A stretch of DNA of 64,000 nucleotides from Kudoa neothunni (Eukaryota > Cnidaria), in assembly GCA_964304625.1 (NCBI GenBank), contig OZ199839.1, positions 4,650,001 through 4,714,000 of the forward strand, read 5' to 3'. Below are positions 37,965 to 51,100 of the stretch, in pieces. Both the position numbers and the translations under genes were made by a program. The number at the start of each line of letters is the position of its first letter. The first letter of the stretch is position 1. The notes under the pieces were generated by a model. It had not been told where the DNA came from and made no database searches. It was given only the letters and a program-made list of their open reading frames with translations.

Positions 37965-39980
37965 CAGTTGAGATTGGATACTGCGTAATTCCAAAATTTC
38001 GAAGTGATTCTTTTTAGAGAGAAAATTAATTTTTTGCATTGTTATTATTTTATCATTTTGTAAACATCGTTAACATTAAAAAATAAGAAAATTTATTACT
38101 TATATATAAAGTCTCGTTATTGCGAGGAAACTTTTTATTGCGTGGTTAATAGACACGTCGCGATTCGTTATTGCGTGGTTTTAGTAACCCATCTATTTAA
38201 AAATAGAAGTGTTTTCTTCATTATTTCCCGTTAAAAACGTAATAATTAAGAGAAGAGAGAAATCTTTGATTATTGTAATTCGATAAAAATATTGACAGTT
38301 GTGAGAAAATGACAATTTCTAAGTTTGAGTTGAATGATGTGGTGATCTATTTTGAATATTAATACATTGTCACGTTTAAGGTCATTTAAAAATTGATAGA
38401 ATTTGTTCACACGAAGATAGATTCAACATTATGGATATTGAAACTAAAAGGAGGGCACATTTTTCGGGAAAATTAAAAATATAGATGTGAGCAGTATGAT
38501 TGGATGGTTAAACAATGATCGAATGATAATGTTCTGCTGAGATGTGTTTTTATCGAAATTGCTTTATATATTGCAAATAAACAAGAAATTTCCAATTTAA
38601 AGTCTAGTTAAGGGTGTTTTTCAGATTCCACATCAAAATATGGGATAGCTTTCAAAATGTTTCATGGTGAGGCTGCGAATACAGATATTCCGTCTATTGA
38701 CTCATGGGTTGTTGAAAGCATTGATTTGGTTAAAGCATATGGTACTAAAGACGTTATAAACATTGATGAAACTTCCCTTCTTTTGTGAGCAGTTAAAAAA
38801 CGTTAGTTATGTCTTAAAGGATGAAGTCGGAATATACGGGATAAAATATCAAAAAAAAATGGATGTTTTACTGTCACTTTTATTAAATAGGGGTAAACTC
38901 CCATCTGTTTTAATTGGTAAATTTCAAAATCCTGGGTGTTTTAACTGATTTAAACATCTATAGCGTGAATATTATTCAAAAAAACACACAGATGATGTGT
39001 AGTAGATTTATAAACATAATTAGAAAGTTGAACCAAAGAATGATAGATGAGAACAGAAAAGTTTTAATTTTGTTGGTCAATATCCTCTGGATCCCCAAAA
39101 TATTGATTTTGTTTAAATATCGAAATTGTTTTCCTATCAATAAAAAACAAATAATATTCTACAAACCATAATTTAAGCATCATCAAATGCATTAAAAAGT
39201 AAGGCAGAAATACACTGGCTAAGCACACGGTTTATGTGGAGGTTTTATCATCGAAAAATAAACATTATTAAACTCAATCGTGCCATTAATTGAACTGTGG
39301 GATAGTATTACGCCAGAAATTATATTTAATTGTTTTAAAAATCAAAAATTCTTGGTATATAATATATAAAAATGTAATAACAAAATTGAATCATTTTATA
39401 GAACAAGAAGAGTTAAGAAATATATCCCAAGCCAGAAACAGTTCACAAAGTAATATTTTATCAATACATAATTAATCGTATTAAATGAATTTGAAGTTTA
39501 CGAAAATATATTTGACGATGATAATGCTGCAACATGTGAGAATCAAAATCATGCGGATTTATTGCCCACAATGGTTAATCTGATGATATCGAACCAATTA
39601 TTAGAGAAGTCGAAAGTTTAATAAAATAAATAAAAAATATGGTTAACATTTTAATGAAAGTTTTAATTCAAGAGGATCCATCAATATTGTTTGATTAATA
39701 TCCCACAACGGACAGAATTTAAAAAATATCAATAGAAAAATTTCGACATACAAAAATCACAAGATTTTTTGACAAAATTTAATAACTCATCCTTAATTAA
39801 ACTCTATGTTATCTTTATTTTAATAAAGTTTGTTTGTAGGAATAATCATCAAACGTAAGCACAAGAAAATCGTATTTTATAGTGTAATGCGCGCGCATGA
39901 AACTGGATATTGCGTAAAAACTTTTTATTGTGTGGGTTTTTGGGGCCAGCAAAAACCCACACAATATCCAATCTCGACTG
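37965..39980 (+). mobile_element. Tigger/pogo element C, decayed
   Basis: A 2,016-bp pogo-type DNA transposon. The left end is CAGTTGAGATTGGATACTGC and the right end is the inverse, ACAATATCCAATCTCGACTG, flanked by TA on both sides (37963-37964, 39981-39982). The plus-strand transposase remnant (about 38620-39650) retains AFKMFHGEAANTDIPSIDSW, INIDETS with the first catalytic Asp, and KLPSVLIGKFQNPGCF. These are CENP-B/Tigger-type DDE signatures. Many stops and frame breaks are present, so the copy is dead. It is inserted in the LINE; sharing one TA across the insertion joins the two LINE flanks. Confidence 0.85.
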
Positions 39981-40123
39981 TACTAGCATAGGGTATAAAG
40001 TATCCCTAACAAATAGGTCTGTGCTGTCCTAGACATGGTACACAATTGACGCCTTAGTCATTTGTTGTACCATAGAGTAATCATCGATTCCGAGGCCGCC
40101 ATCGTCGTTCGACAGTGACATCC

Positions 40124-41176
40124 GGCTAAAGTACGGTATAGTGGATAACCTTCGGGGGTTTTCGCTGTAGCATCGGCAAAAATATAAACATAATTGAAAA
40201 CGACAATAAACAATTCTAATGTTGGTAAATTTTGTTTATAGTTTCTATATACGACAAAAACCGATTGTTTTTAAATTCTTTTTTAAATTGGTAGTCTGTC
40301 AAATAAGAACCTATTAATTCGGATTTCTTATTGGTTATATGGCGAAATTTTCGTTTAATTGCGCCCCAAATGGCTTCAATTTTATTAGTGTGAACACCAT
40401 CGCCAGTTTTAAATTGAGTGCTATGGTTAACATATTCGTGCTTATAACCGAGAGATTCAAGTGAATTATAACCACGCCACTTATCTGCCCATATTACGGA
40501 ACCGCGGGCCACATAAACGGTAATAATCTTTTCAAGAGTTGGCTGATCTCTCACTTCGGTCAAAACTTGGAAAATATTAGTATTCTCATCAACCTCACCA
40601 ACAATCCAAACATTCTGGTTGACGAGAACCCTTCCCCGATGATACTTTCTTTTACAGATGTTGGATTCATCGATCTGCACAATGACATCCACTCCTCCGA
40701 TTCGAATCCTGTATAAATTGAAATATTCTACATAGATTTCTCTAATGTAGTTTTTCCAATTAACTATCGTTTCTTTGGAACCGATTTTTAGCTGCCTCAT
40801 TAGCACACTATATGACATTTGAATGTCAAAAACATCCGGATACATTAACAAAAATATTTGCCATAGGAGCAGTTTGGAACCTCCGAAAAATGCTCCTTTA
40901 CGTAGGCTTATTTTTCCCCGACATTTATTACAACGGAACCCATAACCATCAACCATAGTATCTTTTTTCAGGCCCATCACTGAATTGCATTTTTCGCAAG
41001 TTCTCTCTTTTGGTAGCAACCCTAAGTCTTGCATACAATAAATGAATTTGTCATTATCTCTCTTGAGAACATATAAATCTTCTAAAAGCATTGAATCAAT
41101 GTTAAGAGTCGAAAATCCATTTCTATCGCGCGCGAACGAAAATACCGAAGGTTACACACCATACCGTACTTTAGCC
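40124..41176 (-). mobile_element. Merlin/IS1595 element 3, complete and apparently intact
   Basis: A 1,053-bp element. Inverted ends begin GGCTAAAGTACGGTAT at 40124 and are mirrored at 41176, about 34 bp with a few mismatches. Both flanks carry the perfect 9-bp duplication GTGACATCC (40115-40123, 41177-41185), within the 8-9 bp typical of Merlin. It encodes one uninterrupted 291-codon transposase, listed separately. It interrupts the LINE, so it is younger. Of all elements here this one shows the fewest signs of decay. Confidence 0.95.
40216..41091 (-). CDS. Merlin/IS1595-type transposase, intact
   Basis: A 291-residue DDE transposase of the ISXO2-like (IS1595/Merlin) family, expected to cut and paste its own element in the nucleus. 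A zinc ribbon lies at the N-terminus (C32, C35, C54, C57), followed by ISLRKGAFFGGSKLLLWQIF, a helical region, then the catalytic core: IVQIDES (D141), SVIWADKWRGY (D203) and GVHTNKIEAIWGAIKRKFRH (E239). The length matches the family's usual 250-300 residues. The ATG at 41091 lies just inside the inverted end with no competing upstream start in the element. No stop or frameshift is present. Whether it is still expressed cannot be seen from sequence. Confidence 0.92.
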   Translation of the reverse strand: MLLEDLYVLKRDNDKFIYCMQDLGLLPKERTCEKCNSVMGLKKDTMVDGYGFRCNKCRGKISLRKGAFFGGSKLLLWQIFLLMYPDVFDIQMSYSVLMRQLKIGSKETIVNWKNYIREIYVEYFNLYRIRIGGVDVIVQIDESNICKRKYHRGRVLVNQNVWIVGEVDENTNIFQVLTEVRDQPTLEKIITVYVARGSVIWADKWRGYNSLESLGYKHEYVNHSTQFKTGDGVHTNKIEAIWGAIKRKFRHITNKKSELIGSYLTDYQFKKEFKNNRFLSYIETINKIYQH

Positions 41177-41993
41177 GTGACATCCTCTCAATAGCTTGTG
41201 TACAACTCCAAGCACCGGTACGTTTGAGGATTTTTCTTAGCTTTACGCCGAAGTTATGGGTTCTTGTCTTGGACATGTTGACAAATTGCACTAAGTATCA
41301 CAGCTTCGATGAGAGTACTTGGTTCTGGGCTCGAATCTTCCTTTTTACGTCTAGCGGAGACCGCTAGGTCGCTTTAGAGATGCGTAAGAAGTCCTTTTCA
41401 ATGATTTTTGCCCATTGTTCCTCGGCTATTTTCACATTCTCTGGCGCCCCAAGGTATTTATACGATAATATCGTGTCACCTACCACACATCCCCTGTACC
41501 GATTCTCCATTATGAGATGATGTCTCCTCGTGTATAGAAGCGATTGCGCACTTCTTAACGTTGAGGTTCATACCAAACGACTTAACGACCTTGCCAACTT
41601 TCCCCAAAGTCTTATGGAGCGCCCCGATTGACTTCGCGTAAATCTTGAGGTCATAAACGTAGAAAGGTGGCTAACCACTTTTCCCTGGTTCGTTTTGTAC
41701 CCCATATCGAGGTCGTTGATCACTTTTGAGAGAGGTGCAACTATCCAGCAGAAGAGAACGGGTGATAATGCATCGCCTTGTAAAAGACCACGTCGATATT
41801 TGATAAAGCTTGACTCCGATGGTACTATCGGACCCCTCCCCACTTGGATCCGGGTGCCCAAATTCTCCATCAAGGAGAGGATGGTGCGCCCCACCCACGA
41901 TGGTAGAGGACTCACCTCCAGCAGTTTCCTTAATACAGTGTGTGGCACCGTATAGAAGGCCTTACTAAAACCGAGCCCACAAGACGAATTTTC

Positions 41994-43509
41994 GTTTCTG
42001 CATGCGCGAGAGAATAGAACACAAATATCATCAAAAATGCATAACCAAGAACCAAATAATAAGATCTATAATGAAATTGAAACTATCAAAATTAACCCAA
42101 CTTCCAATTATAAGTTTTTGATATCGCTTCTAAGTAAAATGTACCATAATACTGATCATATTTTTGGCAGATACATCTTAAATTTTCTAATTTTAATCGA
42201 GTCTTCTTCTCTGAGGATTGGGAAATAGGATTACACATCTGGTACATTGTATCTTGCTCGACGGAACTTTGATACTCTTTTAATTTCTCTATGAATGTCA
42301 CAAGATTAGAATGTGGCTGCTCGAAATGAGAACGGAAATGTCGGTTGAAATTTTCAGCTGAGTTGGGTGTAAGCTGGATACTTTCTAGTGTTCTTGAGTA
42401 TGCGTTCCAACATTCTAATGGATATTTTGTGCTATTTATGAAGTTTTTTTCAAAATACTCTAAAAAGGAGTCAAATTGAGGTTTTTGAAGTCGGAAGATT
42501 TTTTTCAATTTCTCAAATTCATCTTTAACATTATTTAATGGAACGAATGCCAAAGATGTAAAGCATTTTATAAAAAGCATAAAATCAGCATTATTTTGAT
42601 ATTCTTTTGATAATCCCAAGTTCTGTACTTTTCGATATACGCATTGCCCGAAATGGAACAAGAAAAAATATATATTGGGTTTTGATGCTTTTTTAAAGGC
42701 ATTAAAAGAACCAACCTCAAAGTCGAGTATTATATTTTCGGGGAATTCCATTAATTCTTGATTTTTGATAATTTGATGGACCTTTTCGTATGTTTGCTCA
42801 TATTTATTGGGCATCAAAACATATATTAGGGGGGAAAACTCTTTCAAAAATTTTACAACGAATGGCGTAAAGTTGGTAAAATTCTCTTGGTGCAACTTGA
42901 AAGGTTCCATCAGCAATCCAACAATGAGAATTTTTCAGATGGGCCAAATTATTGTTCGTTCCGAAAATAATTATTCTATTTGCGTCAGAAGATCCTGTAT
43001 CGTAAATGCAAAAATTGTCGTTTTGTAATGTCGTTGGGGAACCACAAAGGTTTGTTTCAGGATTTATTTGAATATTTCTCCTTTTCCGTATGTTTTGGAT
43101 ATTTTTATAAATATGGAATTTTTTCACCACAGGCAAGCCGTTGATATTTTGGCTATTAGAAGCAATATTATATACCTTAGTGGTGCAGTAAGATGTACTC
43201 TCAGCCAATTTTCATATTTTGTCCTGAAAAAAATATCATTTTTTTATCGTCTGGTATAGTATGATTATGAAAGTTAATTTTTTCAATATTCCTAATTTCC
43301 GAAGAATCAGATCTTAATCTCCCGCGGCACATCCTATTTTGACATTTCCAATATTGATATGTATTTGTAGAATAATCCTTCGTGCAAAAATAATCTTCGA
43401 ACAACAATAAATCATTATTTCTTTTTGTTTTTAACATAGCATTTTTTTTCTCGTTGCCGCTAATTTTTTAAAAATTTTTACGAATTAGCGCAAACGAAAA
43501 TTTGTCTCC
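41994..43509 (-). mobile_element. FLYWCH-type MULE copy 2, inserted in the LINE
   Basis: The transposase remnant reads 43437-42092. An N-terminal FLYWCH-like finger (YFCTKDYSTNTYQYWKCQNR then CRGRLR, 43437-43201) is followed by NSHCWIADGTFQVAPREFYQ with the first Asp, IILDFEVGSFNAF with the second, and TPNSAENFNRHFRSHF with the Glu. Two or three frame breaks interrupt it, near 43210 and 42860. The 11-mer GACGAATTTTC occurs at both junctions (41983-41993 and 43510-43520) and is read as the target duplication, MULEs making 8-11 bp. Its outer ends are CpG-rich. Coding resemblance to 16110-17605 and 51400-52950 makes it the same family. Confidence 0.82.
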
Positions 43510-45765
43510 GACGAATTTTCCTCATGCCCTCCTTTCCGCTCTTCCGCGCTTCAAAGGTAATCTCTTGGTCGAATCGTAGGCAGTCCACCGTGCCTCGCCC
43601 GGGTCTCACTGCCCTCTACTTCGTTGGCAACCATATCCTGTTCACACACTTTTGGATTTACCTTGCCAATACCGACGTGGTCGTCTTATATATTATATTT
43701 AGGCACGTTATCGGTCTATAGTTGACCGGGTCTTTTTGGTCCCCACTATTAAATATTAAAACAGTTCTGCCATGGACCATTCCCGGTTCGATGCCTATTT
43801 CACCATCTAGAATCCTCCTAGTGAGATCGTGAAGTAGCTTTCTAGCTCTGGGGAACATACGGAACCAGTGGAATTGTATACCATCTGGGCCGGCAGCCTT
43901 CCTAGGCTTCATTCTCTTACAGCAAATCTCAAACAAGGAGTCGAAGCTTTCATCAAGGCTATCTAGGTCTGTCGTATCAGACCCCTCGACTACTTCTTCG
44001 AGGTATTTCTTTATTCCGACGGGGCACTGTGGTTTTTCATTCGATATGTCGAAAACCTCGATTATCTGTTTCCAGAAGTTTGTGGCTTTCTCTACATCTA
44101 AGTCCACATTGAGCGCGCTATGGCTGGATTCTAATATTGAAGTCAATCCCAGGGAGTCAAAGGATCTTATACACTCCTTTCTCGACAGTTCATGTTTCAG
44201 CTGAGCTAGTAACTTAATGCAGACACCCACTTCGTTAGCTGCACTCAACCTAAATTTCAAAAGTTTTTCATTCGAGCGTCCGTTTGCCATACTAAACACT
44301 TTCCTGATCCACTTTCTATTGTAAAGTTCTGTCGTCTATTTGACCCCCATCATGTCTCCAACTTAGTAATCGGTCTATTTTAGCGATCTGGCGTCTACTA
44401 CCGGCAATTTTATTTTCCAATTTTTCCTTCCTGATGTGGAGGGTTGGGCGGTGTTGTCACCATCCGTCCTGTCGCCCCTATTCCTTTCTATCTCCTTGGA
44501 ACCTAATCCTTGGAGTCTCATTGCTTCGGTGTAGACAGCCGTTGACAGTGATTTGTACGTTAGGTCGTGTCCTAGTACATATTGTTCAATCAGCTTGTCA
44601 ACCATGTCGATTTTAGCCGGCTCATAGTTCTTTAACCTCCGGACTTGCTTCCGAGGAAAGGTCCCCCCAACTATGGCAGCCAGCTCGCAAAATTCCCTCT
44701 GCTCCTGCACATAACTCACGCCACCTACATCTGCCTCCTCCGCAGTTTCTGCATCGCATCTCTCATCCGCGATCGTTTGGCTATTGGGACTCGATCGATG
44801 CTCCATTCTCTTCATTTATCTGATGGTGGGTAGGGATGCCGTCAATCTACCGCCTGCTCGGTGGGATCTATTTTGGTGAGGAGAGCCTTGGACAGCGGTG
44901 TCACAAAGTAGTGTCTGTGTTTGTCTTAAGGCTCGGAATTTGCTGTTCAGGTATTTGCCACTCACGCCGTGGTTAGGGAAGATTTCTCTGCATCTGGCCT
45001 CGAGTCTGTTAGCAAGACCCCTTTGGTCTGGGTCCAGATTCATACCTGCCTCTAACAACAAATTTTTCATGTTTAGATTCCATGCACGGCGGAATTTACC
45101 TCGCTCTCTCTTTATGTTCTGCCCGTCGGCAGCTGAGGTGTTTTGGTTGGACTCTCGGGCCGATTTTTCACCACAGTTAACCAGGCCTTTAGCCTCTGAG
45201 GGTAGATGCATTTCAGAGATCTCATCATCAGCGATATTTTTAGTCGTTCCTAGAGTTCTTCTCCGCAAGCTCACCCCACCCAATACTCCGGCTCTCGTAC
45301 TGGAGAGTTCTCCCCGAGAGAAAGAGGCTGTGCATCAGTTACAGCCCATCCAGGGACGCTTTCCACGCATTTCGGTCGGACCGTCTCGCACACTCTTAGG
45401 GAAAGGGGCCCTCCATCACTGGAAGGTTTAACCTGACCCATCACGGATGGTAGCCTAGCAGTACCGGCCCCACCTGGACATGACGACCCGCCCTTATCTT
45501 TAATTTTTCTTCGGCGACCTGTGTTGGTAACTTTATTAGTTTTACAGGACAGGGGCGTTAACCCTGACCAAACCCTCATCTCTTTGTATCCGGGCTTGGG
45601 ACCGGTATAGGCAGACTTACGTAGCCTTTACCTCCGAATCTTTGCCCTTCTTCGTAATAAGAGTGACACAAGCCGCGAATTTTTTTATACCAGGCGGAAG
45701 CAGTGGGCCAACTTGCGCTAGACATTTCAGTGGATGCGCTGATATGGTGAAATCCATGGACCAAT

Positions 45766-46190
45766 AATAAAAATTTTAAGAATTTTTTTCAATGTTAAAT
45801 TTTGGGATGGATCAACTATTTCCGTCGTTTAAAAAAAGGTTCCCATTCTAGGAGAAATATTGGTTTGACACCTAGATATAATTAAATGTATTTACATGGA
45901 ATATATTTGCATACTTTCCACAAATAAAAGTATAGGAATACTTCATCATATTTCTATCATATGATGTTTTTTGGGTCACTGGTCTCAAAATGTTTAGCTT
46001 GCGTTTGCTTATTGTAGACGCGTCATAATTCCAACAGTTTTTACATCTGTTGGGTGTATTTCTCAGGTAACCCTTGGATAACAAAGTGTTGAATAATTCA
46101 TCATAATTATTTATTAATAAATAAAAATCATCATCTCCTTTAAAAACCAAAAACTCCATTGCCGATTGTGCGCCATGATATAATTTCCCG
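45766..46190 (-). pseudogene. Possible Merlin/IS1595 N-terminal fragment
   Basis: A minus-strand frame (46159-45872) starts MEFLVFKGDDDFYLLINNYD and has NRCKNC followed about 40 residues later by a single further Cys in TFICGKYANIF. This resembles the head of IS1595-type transposases, which pair a helical segment with a zinc ribbon, but the second CXXC is incomplete and no DDE core follows. It could equally be an unrelated small gene. It lies just outside the LINE's 5' edge. Confidence 0.3.
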
Positions 46191-48149
46191 CGATATATTT
46201 AGTCAAGTTAGGAAATAAACTAAAATAGTAAGGACAAGTTTAAACCATGAATGAGTCATGTTGTTTGCAAAAAACGCCCAATTTCAATGCGTGTTGTGAA
46301 CACAAGGTGGATTGCACGTGGCGACGATTTATCCCGAATCAAAATTTGGTCGAAATTTAGGAATTAATTTTATGAGCTGAATCTTTGCTCTCGATATTCT
46401 TTTTCGTTGATAAATATAATCGTGAAAAAAGTTTTGTGAAAAAAACGCGTGGAAATGGGAGATTTTCTGGAGTCACAGGCTTTATAGTTACCGACGCCAC
46501 ATATAAATCATTAGATTGTAGGGCTCCAGTTTATTTTCTTGTGGTAATGGATGGAGGAGGAATGAGCGAGATTGTGGCAACAGGAATCCTCACTGGAGAA
46601 ACTGGGGAAAGATTGCCATGGTTTATTAAAACAATTAAAAAGCATAAATCACTTATTGAAAACGAAACGAGATTAAAATTTTTATGACAGATAAAGACAT
46701 GGTATAACGAAAAGTTTTAAAAAATATTTTTCCAAATGTTAACATTCAGTTATGTCTTTATCGTGTCTTAATAGCATTTAATCGTGAAATCAAGGTCGAG
46801 AAAATGAACATCAATTCTAAGGAAAACGAAATTTCACTCTTTTACCTACAAAAAGTCTCATACGCCAAAAACAATGATGAATATAATTCTATAAAAAAAC
46901 AATTTAAGGATACCGTAGGAGAAAACGTTTATCGTTATTTTAAAAATAATTGACATACCATCAAAGATGAATGGGTTATTGGTTTACGGAGATACGATGG
47001 AATGTTCTTATATTTTACCAATAATAGAATTGAAAGTGTCAATTCCAAAGTAAAACAATGATTCCATTGTTTCCCTCGTTTGAAGAATTTTTCAAGAAGT
47101 TTCTGTTTTACATAAATACTTAGAGGATGATAATAAGGGTGTTCAAGAAATTTTAAAGACTCCTCAAAAATTCATTGATCCTGATATAATCGAGTATTAT
47201 AATTATTTAACCAAATACCCATTTCAAATGGTTTCAAATGAATATTCTAAGGTTCTTCTATCGCCATAAAACATCGGTGACGAAATTTTTCCAGATAGTT
47301 TTAATATGCCTTCTAATGATAAATGTGGCTGTCCCTTTAGAATCAACATGAACCTACCATGCTGTCACGTATTTACATCTCGGAAAAAGTGTAATCTTCC
47401 ATTTTTTGATGAATCTTTGTGCTCCAAGAGATGGACGAAAAATTACTTTATTGAAAATTCCAAGGTTGCAAGAAAATATTTGCAAAAAGAATGATGTCGA
47501 CTTTGGAATCGATTCGATTAATTTCAGTTCTTTATCCAAGAATGTTCAATATTCGGAACAGAAAAAATTTAATGAAGCTTCTAGGTTAATGAAAACCGTC
47601 GCTGCTAGAATCTCAGAAAGAACAGGCTCTGAATATAATTATTGGATAGATATGCTGAAACAGCTCGTGGAATGCGTTGAAAATAGTGAAAAAATTGCGA
47701 TAACAAGACTTAATGATAATGACTCTATACGTGAGGTCTCAACAGCCTCAAGCAAAAACATCAATGTCTAAAAGCATTTATCTACATAATATAATGTAAT
47801 ATTAATTTTGATCTTTTTATATTCATAATTACATCATTGTCCTATAAACGAAAGTCAACATGAGTAAAATGGAATCCCTGTTTAAATATTTATTCTAATT
47901 ATAGAGAAAAATCCAATAATGGTGAAAAATCATCTGAGATATCTGATGAAGATAATAAGATTTCAAGTAATACAACAGTTAATTATATTTTTTATTCAAA
48001 ATGTAGAATTAATTTTTCCTTCAAAAATTAAATACAAAGGCCGCCCTAAAGGTTCATCTACGACTGTAATTGGTAAAAAAAGATCTAAAGTTCTCACGAA
48101 TTCGTTCATGAATTTAACTGAAAAGCAAAACATTCCGAGTATATTATAA
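46191..48149 (+). mobile_element. SWIM-type MULE remnant, interrupted at its 3' side by hAT I
   Basis: Plus-strand pieces keep, in order: GFIVTDATYKSLDCRAPVYF with the first catalytic Asp (about 46470-46540), RIESV-like Asn/Arg/Ser after a decayed middle (about 47030), a SWIM zinc finger CGCPFRINMNLPCCHVF (47324-47375), and a KYKGRPKGSSTTVIGKKRSK tail (about 48030-48090). This is the ZSWIM1/3-like MULE layout also seen at 54461-56423. Roughly six stops or frame breaks are present. Element ends were not found; the left limit is approximate, and its right part probably lies beyond hAT I. Confidence 0.72.
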
Positions 48150-48157
48150 ATTATAAA

Positions 48158-51100
48158 TAGGGACCGTATTTTTCGACATTTATTCCATATCTTCGCGCCC
48201 GCGCAAACAAAGAAACATACAAGAATTTTTAAATTCCTAAATATGACATTAACTAGCTTGGTTTTTCGAATCTGCCATTAAAACGCAGCATTGCGAGCAT
48301 TCTACATCCTTCAGTAGATACATTTGTTCTATCACGAGTGAATACGTGCTTTAATTTGGAGAAACCTCTCTCAACTGATATGGATGATAATGGAACTGAT
48401 GACAAATCTCTTGTGAGTTGTGACATCAGAGGATGCTGTGTATCATATTTCTTCCAAAATTATCTGTCCATCAAATCATTTTTATTTAAATAAGATAATG
48501 ATACGCATTCATTTTGTAACCCGTCCCTTTTATTGGCGGTGGCAAATGGCACAATATCATTTATGTTCACTTCGTTAATATTGTTTATTATAGAGAAGTT
48601 GATATTCTTCATTGAAATAAGAAAGCTACTCGATGGGAAACAACCTTCAATTTGTTTTTGAACTGTATTTATAAGTTGTTCAACCAGGCATTTGTGAAAT
48701 TCTGTCATTTTTTCAATAATTTCTCCTTTTTTGTCCAAACGAAGAGAGGATAGAATATTTCTATTAATTGTTATTACTTCATCCTGGTTTAAGTTGTAAT
48801 TTGAACTCATCCAGTCGTAGAGGTATGAGATGCCGAAAGAACTGCTTGATTCGATTTCATGGGAGAAATCATATAACAGAGAGACTCAACAATAAGTATA
48901 AAATAAATCAACATATTATCCAACGAGGCGGGAGACAGCTCGAACATTGCGGTAAACTTTGAAATAGAGTTATGTTTGGATTCTAGTAGCAATTGTTTTC
49001 TAGCTGGGAAATATTCACAGCAAGATAAAATGCAGTTATACAAGCTGTACCATCTAATATCAACAACTCGAGGAATAACTTTCGTATATTCAATGTCATT
49101 TTTTTGTAAGAAAGAAAGTAATTGGCATTTGGCAGATCAGTTTTTAGTAATGAGGGGAGAAAATTTTATCCAAAATCGATTTATATCTGGGAAAACCGAA
49201 TCAATCGTTTTTATTATTGCACAAAAAATTAAATAAGAAAAACAGGGTATTTGGACAATATGGCTATGTATGAATGACATACTTTTGAAATATTTCTTCA
49301 TATAAGATGCAGAATCCGATACGATGGCCATGCAATTTTCCTAGCTAATTTCATGTGTGCGTAATGATTCAGATACTTCATTTGCAATTATTATAGCATT
49401 GCATTCATTAAGAATTTTAGAATCAAGCATAATTATTCTCCATTCCTTTATTGTTGTATCAAAAAAGCATATCAAAACATTAAGCAAGGGTCTATTTTTA
49501 AAGTCAGGCGTCTCGTCAATAATATAGGAAAATCGCTGATCTTTTAGAATCGTTGTCACCGCAGTAACATTCTGTTCAAACAAAATAGGTAAATACTTAT
49601 TTACAGTATTTCACGATCAAGATGCTAATTGCACGCGCATTTTCACGTTTTCTCCAGTTAAGACCATAAAAGCATGCTGGATCAATTTGAAAATAGTAAT
49701 TCTAATAAGAGAAAATACGAGATTGTTAGTGCCAAAGATAGGACTAAAATTGCTCACCATGTCGAAGTGAGCGCAAATTTTAAATGATTATTAAAATAAT
49801 TAAGATTGGAAAGATAAATCGTCAAATTTCCGAGTCATTAAACATTCCCGAATCTACCGTAAGTAGAATAGTGAAGAGAGTCAATGACACCGGCTCGTTC
49901 TAAAGGTTAGCAACTGGAGGAGATCGCCGCTCATTGTTGAGCGAAGTGCACAAACAATTTTTACTTACAGAGGTGGATGATAACTGTACGCTGACATTCA
50001 ATCAGTTATCAGAGAAGCTCTTTCAAAAATTTTCTATTCGCGTTTTTCGTCAAACTATTAATAGAATACTGAAAGAGTTTCGTTATACCATAAAAAAAAT
50101 ATCGTTGGTGCCAATAGATAGGAATTCTACTAGGACAATTTCATTACGATTCGAGTGACGAATTAACCTATATATTTTATCAAATATTTTTTAGCTATGT
50201 AAATGAATTCATAAGATTGGAACCTAGGTATTCGGAAATATTGTATATCGATGAATCAGGGTTCTCCCTATCAACCCGTCGTTCCCAAGGTAGATCCCAT
50301 TCTGGGACGAGAGCAAATTTAAAGGTCAAATACGTCAGATCCCAAAGTATATCATTAATAGCGGCGACGAGTGCCCAAAAAATTTTGAAATTTAAAATTT
50401 ACAAGGGAGGTGTGAACCAGTCTGTGTTTTCGTCATTTCTAGATCTTTTTGAAAATTTGGAGGCGAATTCTGTGACAAAGCTATTTTGATTATGGATAAC
50501 GTAGCTTTCCATAAGACTGAGAGTGTTCGAAATTTGATAGAAAGCAGTCCTCACAAGTTATTACTACTACCGCCGTACTCACCCTTCCTTAACCCAATTG
50601 AAGAAGTTTTGGGGCAACTGAAATCAATTGTTAAAAGGACGGCACCAAAAACACATGATGGGTTGGTTGAATGTATGGAAAATGGTCCGACCCAAATAAC
50701 CGAAACAACTGTCAAAGCTATGTGAGACATTCAAAATCTTACTTTTCGGCATCATCCCTGCTTAAGAACCCCATTAACAATTAGTACAAAAACTATTATT
50801 TAAATATAAAATTTGTTAGTTTACTATTTTTACATCTTGATCGTGAAATACTGTAACAATGAGCGACTGTTTGACAAGGATCGAGACGGCCAACAATATT
50901 TTGGTAGGAAATTACGTAGCGTGTGTTCCCTGGCAAGTAATAACAATGGAAGTCCACCATTGGCAATAACGGACACTAAATCTATCTCAAGATAATTGTT
51001 TGCCTTATCCCTATAAAATATATTTGGAAGAGAGGAAGATTTCTCTAGAGATGATTTCGTCGATGTATGTTCAGAAATTCTGTTTTGCCGAAGTGGAATT

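Larger units (their letters stand above)
34476..45765 (-). mobile_element. R4/Dong-like LINE, split by four DNA transposons
   Basis: One non-LTR retrotransposon copy on the minus strand, about 3.7 kb once insertions are discounted. The pieces are 45765-43510, 41993-41177, 40123-39981, 37964-37774 and 34783-34476. The N-terminal part (about 45280-44375) is basic and Gln/Arg-rich. The RT starts in 44299-43658 with KAAGPDGIQFHWFRMFPRAR and DPVNYRPITCLNIIYK, continues after the MULE with AFYTVPHTVLRKLLEV and RRGLLQGDALSPVLFCWIVA (41990-41740), and reaches FYVYDLKIYAK, where the family has FYVDDL: the first catalytic Asp is replaced by Tyr. The C-terminal piece keeps a CCHC-like CRLRQ...HILAMC motif (34710-34640). 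This order fits R4/Dong/R2-type LINEs with a C-terminal restriction-like endonuclease. Several frame breaks make it dead. Confidence 0.8.
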
